NCBI GenBank assembly: GCA_949298955.1
Contig: CASFYQ010000008.1
Location: 1-64,000, forward strand
DNA length: 64,000 nucleotides
Origin: an uncultured Bacteroidales bacterium
GTDB lineage: Bacteria; Bacteroidota; Bacteroidia; Bacteroidales; Barnesiellaceae
Direction of reading: 5' to 3'
This document shows positions 1 to 6,979 of the stretch, piece by piece (position 1 is the first letter of the stretch; every line of letters starts with the position of its first letter). Made by a program: the position numbers and the translations under genes. The notes under the pieces were generated by a model, which was not told where the DNA came from, ran no database searches, and worked only from the letters and a program-made list of their open reading frames with translations.

Positions 1-1
1 A

Positions 2-121
2 CGGAGCCGAAAATATAAAAAGATGAGTTCGATCGGAAAAATTACCGGGACAGTCTGCCGATTGACTCATAATGACGGAATTAAACGACAGTCCCTATTT
101 AACGTTACAATGACTTTATGA
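2..121 (+). CDS. Possible 3' end of an upstream ORF (partial)
   Basis: This frame is open from the left edge of the window and ends with a TGA that overlaps the ATG of the graspetide precursor in an ATGA arrangement. That overlap suggests translational coupling, but about 39 codons stay open by chance fairly often and the translation resembles no family I recognise. It could be the tail of another gene of the cluster or simply non-coding leader. Confidence 0.2.
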   Translation, partial: RSRKYKKMSSIGKITGTVCRLTHNDGIKRQSLFNVTMTL

Positions 122-441
122 AATCGGTTATATTAGATTACGCAATCGAAAGAAAAGAAAAGCGACAGGTTGTTTATCAATATGATTTTACAGAATCTTT
201 AAACGTAGTTACTATTGGTAATAAAAGAATTGCATTTATAGACTCTACCAACATTGATATGTCTTTACAGACAAAAACCAGAGTTATAAATGAACGAGAT
301 GATAATGATTCTATTATAGAATTACAGACAAAAACAAAAGTTGCTCGAGAACAAGACGATAATTTTAATTTTCTTTTGGAATTAAATACAAAAACTTTTA
401 CAGCAAGAGAACAGGATGACCAAGGTTTTGATTATAACTAA
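118..441 (+). CDS. Probable multi-core graspetide (omega-ester peptide) precursor
   Basis: This 107-residue peptide has a leader of about 48 residues followed by three copies of a core: residues 50-62, 69-81 and 89-101. Each copy reads Leu-x-Thr-Lys-Thr-x4-Glu-x-Asp-Asp, with Thr52/71/91 spaced 19-20 residues apart and the acidic residues always 7, 9 and 10 positions after the first Thr. Hydroxyl or amine acceptors (Thr, Lys) followed by carboxylate donors (Glu, Asp) are the hallmark of substrates for ATP-grasp macrocyclases, which form side-chain ester or amide crosslinks. The gene for such an enzyme overlaps this one by 26 bases, which makes the role convincing. The core matches neither the microviridin (TxKYPSD) nor the plesiocin (TTxxxxEE) pattern. 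The gene is strongly AT-rich. The final product, its crosslinks and its target are unknown. Confidence 0.8.
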   Translation: MKSVILDYAIERKEKRQVVYQYDFTESLNVVTIGNKRIAFIDSTNIDMSLQTKTRVINERDDNDSIIELQTKTKVAREQDDNFNFLLELNTKTFTAREQDDQGFDYN

Positions 442-1381
442 TAAGAATGATTTAACATCAGATTTTATTGTTAAACGGTTAAAGGAGAAAAATCTTTTCT
501 TTTATAGATTTAACACAGAGGAAATTTCCAAAAGTTGCTTCTTGACTTTTGATTTTCAGAAAGATTCATTTATACTTACGGATACTATAATCTGCAAACA
601 ATTTGATCTCAAAGAATTTACTTCTGTCTATTTTAGAAGGCCAGAACTTCCAAAAATAAGTATTGAGGATGCAAGTAATGGAGAAATACTATTCCTTAAA
701 AATGAATTCTATTATACATTAGAAGGGCTCTACAAAATATTGAAAGATTCATATTGGATAAATCCAATATTTGCAATCAGAGAAGCTGAAAATAAAATAT
801 ATCAGCTAGAACTTGCAAAAGCAATTGGTTTCACTATTCCTAATAGCATTATAACTAATGTTTACAAAGATTCAGTGGAGTTTTATAACCGGAATCATGC
901 AGATTGTATTGTAAAACCAATAAAATCAGGGCTTATCGAAGATGAAAATGTGCCTAAGGTCGTATTTACTAATAAACTGAGAGAAAATCCTCAAAAAGGC
1001 CAAATCGAATTTTCTCCGAATTTCTTTCAGGAGCATATAGAGAAATTATATGATGTAAGGGTAACAATGGTTGGAGAGAAAGCATTTGCTGTATTGATTG
1101 ATTATCAGCATAATACCGATACATTGGTTGATTGGCGCAAAGGAGAACATGTATTAAACCATATTAAAATAAAGTTGCCCGATATGATTTTAAACCAATG
1201 CATATCTTTACTTAAAACACTTAACCTTCGATTTGGTGCCATAGATTTTATATTGGATAAAAAAGGCAACTATATTTTTCTAGAAATTAATCCCAATGGG
1301 CAGTGGGCATGGATAGAAAAACAAACGGGATATGAAATATCGAATGAAATAACAAACTTACTTGAATATGAGTGTTTTTAA
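416..1381 (+). CDS. ATP-grasp graspetide macrocyclase (MvdD-like)
   Basis: This 321-residue protein is the expected length for the MvdD/MvdC family of ATP-grasp peptide ligases. These activate carboxylates of the precursor as acyl phosphates and join them to Thr, Ser or Lys side chains. The family signature is clear in the C-terminal half: a RFGAIDFI segment followed by EINPNGQWAWIE near residues 292-305, which holds the metal/ATP-binding Glu and Asn. The middle contains the ATP-grasp lysine region (CIVKPIKSG). The start lies inside the precursor gene (26-base overlap) and the stop overlaps the next gene by 14 bases, so the three genes form one translationally coupled operon. The AT-rich base composition differs sharply from the genes to the right and suggests horizontal transfer. 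The precursor next door is the likely substrate. Confidence 0.85.
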   Translation: MTKVLIITNKNDLTSDFIVKRLKEKNLFFYRFNTEEISKSCFLTFDFQKDSFILTDTIICKQFDLKEFTSVYFRRPELPKISIEDASNGEILFLKNEFYYTLEGLYKILKDSYWINPIFAIREAENKIYQLELAKAIGFTIPNSIITNVYKDSVEFYNRNHADCIVKPIKSGLIEDENVPKVVFTNKLRENPQKGQIEFSPNFFQEHIEKLYDVRVTMVGEKAFAVLIDYQHNTDTLVDWRKGEHVLNHIKIKLPDMILNQCISLLKTLNLRFGAIDFILDKKGNYIFLEINPNGQWAWIEKQTGYEISNEITNLLEYECF

Positions 1382-2092
1382 ACAAGTTCGAGAATTTTTC
1401 TGGCCTTTACTAGAAAAGGGAGAACCACCTAAATTTGAAGAACTGACTAGAGATAAGATATTAGTCGATAATTCATTTTACCTGAAGCTTTTAGATATAC
1501 ATTAGATTGTTATAATAGGGAAGAAGAAAGGAGAAAAGGAATTGAAAGCAAATCCTCGTTATTTATAGGAACAATAAGTGTTGTTACCTCTGTAGTTCTT
1601 GGTGTTGCTTCTATTCTTGTAAAGGGGAACGATTTTGATATAACAGTATCAATTTTGGTATTTCTTCTTTTTATTTTAACGCTCTACATGTCTAGAACTG
1701 TATGGTTTTCTATAAAGGCTTTAGAACGAAAGAACTATTATTCTATCTCTGTGAACGATTTTCTCATCAAAAGTGCTAAAGACGAATATTATATAGATTT
1801 GATTGTTAGAATTGCTAATAAGATAGAGAGAAATGCCATAACTATTAACAATAAAGTGGATAATATGACAATGGCTCAAGAATATTTTAAAAGGGCGATT
1901 ATTGTTGTAGCATTGTGTTCATTTGTTATTCTAATATTATTTCTTTCTAAATCTGAAATAAATATGTTAGCTCCTGCCAAAGGTGTTATATTATGGAATA
2001 TTAATTTTTGGAATATCGTGGCGTTATATATATTGTCAATAACATCTCTTATCTTAAGTATAATTGCAGTTATAAAAAAGAAAAGAGTATAG
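1368..2092 (+). pseudogene. Frameshifted membrane protein of the graspetide cluster
   Basis: An ATG at 1368, inside the end of the ATP-grasp gene, opens a frame that stops at 1503-1505 after 45 codons. A second frame, open from 1472 to 2092, continues with strongly membrane-like sequence. Adding one T to the T tract at 1476-1479 fuses the two into one protein of about 241 residues, running NSF-LPEAF across the join. The joined protein would have a soluble N-terminus, two adjacent membrane segments (about codons 65-105), a helical soluble stretch and two more membrane segments before a Lys/Arg-rich end. The family is not one I recognise; its place suggests export, immunity or maturation. The break may be a true mutation, a slippage site or a sequencing error in a homopolymer. 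A shorter in-frame product could start at the TTG at 1655. Confidence 0.6.
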
Positions 2093-2488
2093 TAATTGAA
2101 TAAATAAAATATCAACAAAAAAGTTTTATTTGTCTTCCTATTCCTCCCATCGCCTCAGCCCACCTCAGACGGTGTGGTTTGTTTGCGCAAATTTCATTGA
2201 TTATCGCATAATATATTAATAATCAATATAAATAAATCTCTTCAACGAGGAGGAGTATTGACGACCTTCGAATAGATTAAACAACTAAACACCAGCGCGA
2301 CGATCAAATTGTCTTTGTTTGTCGCGCTGGTGTTTTATAGTCTTAGATGGTGCGGGTTGTCTCAATCGCACTACCGTTGATTCTTCCCAGAAATATTTAA
2401 TATCGAGATTTCTTCTTGTATCTTATAACGATGTTTTTATGATTTCCCGTTGAAATATTCCTGCCAGATTTCCTCACCTGTGATGTAA
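2093..2488. other. Intergenic stretch at the right edge of the AT-rich island
   Basis: No convincing gene is visible in these roughly 400 bases. Besides the terminator at 2287-2335 it holds a weaker AT-rich inverted repeat (2197-2204 with 2219-2226). Base composition changes here from the AT-rich cluster to the GC-richer chromosome. I saw no integrase gene or clear attachment-site repeat. Confidence 0.5.
2287..2335 (+). terminator. Hairpin terminator after the graspetide cluster
   Basis: A perfect 15-bp inverted repeat (2287-2301 with 2321-2335) has a 19-base loop, a GC-rich core and A/T-rich outer ends. It is the first strong hairpin downstream of the AT-rich cluster and marks the right side of the island. 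Confidence 0.7.
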
Positions 2489-2713
2489 TTAGGAAATCCG
2501 ATATATCTTTATCGAATATTCGCCGGTCGAACTTTTCATCACGACATAATTGTCCTCCGTATACGAAATTTCATCGGCCTCAGGCGTCCTCAGATAGGTT
2601 TCATATCCTTCTTTTGAGGTCTGCATCATGATATTGGTGTATGAATACCGCAGGCTATTCTGACCTCCACACATCACATCAACCGCATTGGGGGGGGTGT
2701 TTGAAATTATCAT
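2489..2713 (-). CDS. Small hypothetical protein downstream of the DUF1963 operon
   Basis: A frame of 74 codons starts five bases after the stop of the preceding minus-strand gene. Its C-terminal 61 residues look protein-like, with tyrosine- and serine-rich beta-type sequence ending KIYRIS. An internal ATG at 2674 would give just this part. The upstream part crosses a run of eight cytosines (coding sense, 2690-2697), so the true frame near the start is uncertain. No family is recognised. It could be a real small gene or the tail of a damaged one. Confidence 0.35.
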   Translation of the reverse strand: MIISNTPPNAVDVMCGGQNSLRYSYTNIMMQTSKEGYETYLRTPEADEISYTEDNYVVMKSSTGEYSIKIYRIS

Positions 2714-2717
2714 ATTG

Positions 2718-3533
2718 CTACACATACGGGTGGTAGCGCGAGTCGTCGACCTCGTGATAGTCGCGAAGCCAAGCCAAGGCCTCTTCCGATCCCAGGTCGG
2801 CGGCATATCCCATATATTTGGCTATAATCTCAAGCATCTCGGGCTGTTGTTCTTCAACAGCATCGGCTATCCGCAAAGCCGCTTCGGCATCTTCGAGGCT
2901 GTCGGTCAAATCCCAGGTATCGACAATGAATTTCACGGGTTTATTCGCCACATCGTCCCATTCGTGGATTATCGTCGAGAAGGAGTGCAAATCGTATATT
3001 TCTTCGCCAGCAGTAACAGGCTCCCGCCCTAAAACAACCGTGACCTTCTCGGGCGTAAGAAGAATGACCATATCGTCGTCGGCATATTCTACCCGGGTAT
3101 TCAGCCACGGGATAAGGCTTCCATCTACACGAGGGTGGATTTCCCCGATATTGACCCCGGCTACAATCTCTTCGCGCTGGAATACCTCGGTGGCGCCTTC
3201 GTGCTTGACAGTCAAAATGTCCCAAGTAGGCGTATACTCAGGAATCAGACTTATGGCAATATCGCATGAAGCGTAGTCCAACCCGATTGGCCCCGACAAC
3301 CAAGTAGCTTCCTTATCCGAAGGATATTTGCACGAGCCATACTCGCTCGTAATCTGCACCGCCTCTCCGTCGTCTACACTTTGAACGTGGATAGACTTGA
3401 CAAAACCTCTATAACTATCCGGGAACAGAGTGTCTACATAGATTCCCCTGTCTACGTCGGCGGGAGAGACATAGTAATGATGATGCGAGACAGAGCCTAA
3501 CGCATTGGTTTCAAGAGAAACAGACAGTATCAT
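2718..3533 (-). CDS. Hypothetical protein with Sel1-like C-terminal end
   Basis: This 271-residue acidic protein has no signal peptide or membrane segment. Its last 60 residues (EIIAKYMGYAADLGSEEALAW and onward) resemble the end of a Sel1/TPR-type helical repeat. The N-terminal two thirds look like beta-rich sequence that I cannot assign. Its start codon overlaps the stop of the DUF1963 gene by four bases, so the two are co-transcribed and translationally coupled. The function is unknown; the coupling suggests a partner of the DUF1963 protein. Confidence 0.75.
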   Translation of the reverse strand: MILSVSLETNALGSVSHHHYYVSPADVDRGIYVDTLFPDSYRGFVKSIHVQSVDDGEAVQITSEYGSCKYPSDKEATWLSGPIGLDYASCDIAISLIPEYTPTWDILTVKHEGATEVFQREEIVAGVNIGEIHPRVDGSLIPWLNTRVEYADDDMVILLTPEKVTVVLGREPVTAGEEIYDLHSFSTIIHEWDDVANKPVKFIVDTWDLTDSLEDAEAALRIADAVEEQQPEMLEIIAKYMGYAADLGSEEALAWLRDYHEVDDSRYHPYV

Positions 3534-4168
3534 GTGGATAAAATTATGGTTCTGACATTCGAAAAATCTTTCCGTTCGAGAGCCTCCCGCTCAATCAAAA
3601 AGCACAAGACTCCCCAATCGATGAAATTATAAGAATAGTCCGCTCCCGACATCGAGTCCATCATCAGGAGCAACTGCCACCCCTCGCAAGGGCTTGGCCA
3701 ATCTTCCCACTCCAAATGGCCGGTTTGCCCGAACAGTTGCAACTCGGGTTCGTCGAAATTCGGTTTCTCATAATTGAAAGTCAATCGGATTGCTTTCGCC
3801 TCGTCTTGTTCGAAAAAGAATTTCCGGCAATTTTCCAGCTCACCCAACCTGTCTTCCGGGACATAAACAACCCGACAGACTCGGTTGTCCGAAATATGGG
3901 AGCCTATCGATGCCTCACCCCAGTTGCCACAATAATAAGAAATGTCGGCAAAAAAGAGCAGAAGGCCCTTCCCGGCTGTCGGCAAAGGAAGATCCGACAA
4001 GTTAATCTGGCAAACCAATGTCAATGCATACGGCTCTCCATCTTCCTCGATTTGCGGAATCTCCATATCGGGCGGCAAATCGGGATAACCAAACCAATGA
4101 CTGCTACCCAAAGGCGGATTCTCAACCGCCTCTCCCAAATGAATATACACCGGTGATTTTGTTTTCAT
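3530..4168 (-). CDS. DUF1963 (YwqG-like) domain protein
   Basis: This 212-residue cytoplasmic protein resembles the DUF1963/YwqG family. It has the early SHWFGYPDLP segment, an ALTLVCQINLSDLP strand (around residue 50) followed by GLLLFFAD, and a late GHLEWEDWPSP...WQLLLMMDS motif. Family members have no established biochemical role. It is the first gene of a two- or three-gene minus-strand operon and overlaps the next gene by four bases. A good promoter lies about 170 bases upstream. Confidence 0.75.
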   Translation of the reverse strand: MKTKSPVYIHLGEAVENPPLGSSHWFGYPDLPPDMEIPQIEEDGEPYALTLVCQINLSDLPLPTAGKGLLLFFADISYYCGNWGEASIGSHISDNRVCRVVYVPEDRLGELENCRKFFFEQDEAKAIRLTFNYEKPNFDEPELQLFGQTGHLEWEDWPSPCEGWQLLLMMDSMSGADYSYNFIDWGVLCFLIEREALERKDFSNVRTIILST

Positions 4169-4602
4169 ATTATCATAAAATTAAGGATTCTATTCCTTTC
4201 AAGGCGGGTTCACGACATTTCCCAATACGGCTTTTACGAGAATCGCACCGCCACTTGTATCTATCTCAATCGGCTTATCTACATCCTAATCTTCCAAGAA
4301 TCTATCGCCCCTTAGCGATGCTCCCGAACAATCGTTAACAACAAAGATAATCATTTATTTCATATATCGGCAAAATACAGACAAGAAAAGAGACTTATCT
4401 TCACCTCCGGTTCTCAGCACCCATTTTTTATGGCATTACCTCCGGATTGAAAATATTTGTGTATCTTTACCTTTTCAAGAATATACCCATAACGGGATAT
4501 TTGCCCTAACCAATAGTATACAGCAAACTAATACCATCATAAACAAGCATTTCGGGATTGTCACCCCCGATTTTTCAAAGAACGCAAAAACAAGATACAC
4601 TT
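4169..4602. other. Divergent intergenic region
   Basis: This 434-base region separates the divergent DUF1963 operon and hexosaminidase gene. It holds the minus-strand promoter at 4342-4374 and a TATCTTTA (4462-4469) that may be the -7 element of the hexosaminidase gene, though no well-placed -33 element goes with it. No gene is visible. Confidence 0.5.
4342..4374 (-). promoter_or_regulatory. Bacteroidetes-type promoter for the DUF1963 operon
   Basis: On the minus strand a TTTG (4371-4374) is followed after 21 bases by TATCTTTG (4342-4349). It points toward the DUF1963 start and predicts a 5' leader of roughly 165 bases. Confidence 0.6.
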
Positions 4603-6822
4603 ATGAAACGATTCATCACCTCGCCCAAAAAGAGTTGGACCGCAATACTGGTTGTGATTTGCGGACTTTCGACAGCCTGGGCCAGCGAACTCGACCTGAT
4701 TCCCAAGCCTCTTCGGGTAGAAGAAAGCTCGGGACATTTCCTGCTTACCTCCCAAGCGACTATCGGCTACGATGCCGCGCTCGAAGAGCAGGCCAAATAT
4801 CTGCAACAGATATTGAGCCAGTCTACCGGGTGGGATTTGGCGCTGAAAGCCGATGCCCGCAAAACAACCATTCGCCTCGAACTAAACCCGGACAAAACGG
4901 GTAAGCCCGAAGGATACCGTCTGACCGTCACCCCCAAGACCGTCACCGTCACGGGCGAGGATAAAGGAGGTGTATTTTATGGCATACAAACGTTGCTGCA
5001 ACTCTTCCCCGCCGAGATATATGGCGACCGCCGCCGGCCCGATGTGGAGTGGGCTGCTCCGGCCGTGACAATACACGATGCGCCCAACCGCCCCTGGCGT
5101 GGCATGATGCTCGACGTGGCCCGCTATTTCTACGACAAGGAGTTTGTGAAGAAATATATCGACATGATGGCGATGTACAAGCTCAACAAACTGCAACTCC
5201 ATCTCATCGATGACTCGGGCTGGCGTCTCGAAATCAAGAAATATCCCCGGCTTACCGAGGTGGGAGCCTGGGCCGGCCCCGACCACAAGCGACTGGGTGG
5301 ATATTATACTCAAGAAGATATTAAGGAGTTAATCGAATATGCCCAAGTGCGCAATGTCGAGATTATCCCCGAGATTGAGTTCCCGGCCCATATCCTGTCG
5401 GCCATCGTTGCCTACCCCTGGCTCAGTTGCACCGGCTTGCAGCACGAGATGCCCACACAACATTTCATCAGCAAAGACCTGCTGTGCGTGGGCAAGGAAA
5501 GCTCTATCCGGTTTTTGAGCGACATTCTCGACGAGACGGTCGCTCTGTTTCCCAGCCCTTACATCAATATCGGAGGCGACGAGGCGGTCTACACCCGGTG
5601 GGAGTCGTGTCCCCATTGCCAAGCTGTCGTCAAACGCGAAGGGCTGGAAAAAGCCTCCGATTTACAAGGCTATCTAACCAATGTCGTTGCCGAAATGATG
5701 AGGAAGAAAAACCGCACCGTCGTGGGCTGGGAAGAGATTCTTCTCCGAGGCAAGGTAAATACCCCGGTCGTGGGTGTATTCTGGCACAACGTAGCCGACA
5801 CCATCGAAGCGACCCGCACGGGCCACCGGGCGATTCTCACCCCCGCCACACACATGTATTTCGATTTCCCCGAAAGCTCAACGCCCGGCGAGGTGAAAGG
5901 GGCAACCTGGATGCCGCCCATCTCTGTCGAGAAATGCTATGGCATGGAAATAAACGACTACTCGCCCGAGTCGACTGTCATCGGCGTGCAGGGCTGTTTC
6001 TGGAGCGACCAGTTTATTCACGGAACCGTATTGCAAGAAATCGACTACCTCGACGAGAACCGTTCGGAAAACTACGCCGAATATTTCACATTTCCCCGGC
6101 TGCTTGCCCTCTCGGAGGTAGCCTGGTGCCCACAGGCAGCCCGTAACTATTCCGATTTCAGCCACCGCCTGAGCCACCATTTTGCCCGGCTCGATGCCAA
6201 AGGGTGCCACTACCGGGTGCCCGAACCTCACATCGAAAAGATGGAGGCGACCACCGACGGTTCCTTGAAATTCACGTTGCAACCTGCCGTTGCCCATGCC
6301 GACATACGCTACACCACCGACGGCTCCTATCCCACGATACACTCGCCGCTCTACACAGCCCCGGTAACCGTGAGCGACAAAAGCGATTTCAAGGCCATCA
6401 CCGTCGCCACCGACCGCCACTACTCACTGCCCATCTATTTCGCTCCCGACTACTCGGCCTATGCCGCATATGGCAAGTTCACGACCGAATGGAAACCCCT
6501 CACCGTGCAAACCCAAAACGCTTCATGGCGATTTGAATGTACGGGCAAGATTTCCGGGAACGGCAACTACGCAATCTCGTTCATTCCCACCAAAGGCAAC
6601 AACTCGTTACACTTGGGCAAACTGAAACTCTACAAGCGCGACGAACTGCTGGCCGAGGTATCCGAGCCTGCAGCTGCCGACTCGGATACAACCGCCACAG
6701 TCTATCGGTTCCGGGTCGACGAGTTCGAAGCCGGCACTCCCTTTTTCATCGAGGTAGAGGCCTGGGGCAAAGGAGGCAACGACACCTCGGGATTGGTTTT
6801 CATTCTCAAAGAATCTGAATAG
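4603..6822 (+). CDS. Secreted GH20 beta-N-acetylhexosaminidase
   Basis: This 739-residue enzyme would release terminal N-acetylhexosamine from host or microbial glycans. It has an N-terminal signal peptide (about 28 residues, ending AWAS), a GH20b alpha/beta domain (about 30-150) and a GH20 TIM barrel (about 160-520). The Asp326-Glu327 catalytic pair sits in NIGGDEAVY, and HLIDDSGWR and PEIEFPAH motifs are present. A chitobiase C-type/Fn3-associated domain follows (about 545-600, RYTTDGSYPT), then a beta-sandwich tail. ATG 4603 is chosen because it directly precedes the signal peptide; the TTG at 4558 adds a non-conserved extension. Export to the periplasm or surface is likely. A perfect hairpin terminator follows. 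The exact substrate cannot be read from sequence. Confidence 0.93.
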   Translation: MKRFITSPKKSWTAILVVICGLSTAWASELDLIPKPLRVEESSGHFLLTSQATIGYDAALEEQAKYLQQILSQSTGWDLALKADARKTTIRLELNPDKTGKPEGYRLTVTPKTVTVTGEDKGGVFYGIQTLLQLFPAEIYGDRRRPDVEWAAPAVTIHDAPNRPWRGMMLDVARYFYDKEFVKKYIDMMAMYKLNKLQLHLIDDSGWRLEIKKYPRLTEVGAWAGPDHKRLGGYYTQEDIKELIEYAQVRNVEIIPEIEFPAHILSAIVAYPWLSCTGLQHEMPTQHFISKDLLCVGKESSIRFLSDILDETVALFPSPYINIGGDEAVYTRWESCPHCQAVVKREGLEKASDLQGYLTNVVAEMMRKKNRTVVGWEEILLRGKVNTPVVGVFWHNVADTIEATRTGHRAILTPATHMYFDFPESSTPGEVKGATWMPPISVEKCYGMEINDYSPESTVIGVQGCFWSDQFIHGTVLQEIDYLDENRSENYAEYFTFPRLLALSEVAWCPQAARNYSDFSHRLSHHFARLDAKGCHYRVPEPHIEKMEATTDGSLKFTLQPAVAHADIRYTTDGSYPTIHSPLYTAPVTVSDKSDFKAITVATDRHYSLPIYFAPDYSAYAAYGKFTTEWKPLTVQTQNASWRFECTGKISGNGNYAISFIPTKGNNSLHLGKLKLYKRDELLAEVSEPAAADSDTTATVYRFRVDEFEAGTPFFIEVEAWGKGGNDTSGLVFILKESE

Positions 6823-6836
6823 CCCCCCGATACTCC

Positions 6837-6867
6837 ACACAAAAGGCAGCCAAGCTGCCTTTTGTGT
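6837..6867 (+). terminator. Terminator after the hexosaminidase
   Basis: A perfect 14-bp stem (6837-6850 with 6854-6867) closes on a CAA loop, 15 bases after the stop codon. Confidence 0.85.
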
Positions 6868-6911
6868 TATAGAACATACCCCCATCTCATGCAGCAAGCT
6901 CTTAAAAAAGC

Positions 6912-6919
6912 TATCTTTG
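6912..6919 (+). promoter_or_regulatory. -7 promoter element for the TIR-Sel1 gene
   Basis: TATCTTTG lies 61 bases before the start codon and after the hexosaminidase terminator. No matching TTTG sits at the usual distance, so only the -7 element is claimed. Confidence 0.5.
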
Positions 6920-6979
6920 TTTCGGGAGATTTCATATTTTTTTATTTCAAAAACAGGATACAGCTAAATCATACTTGTC

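Noticed and set aside
4018..4338. A 106-codon plus-strand frame over the start of the DUF1963 gene
   Set aside because: It overlaps a supported minus-strand gene and its divergent promoter region, and it looks non-coding.
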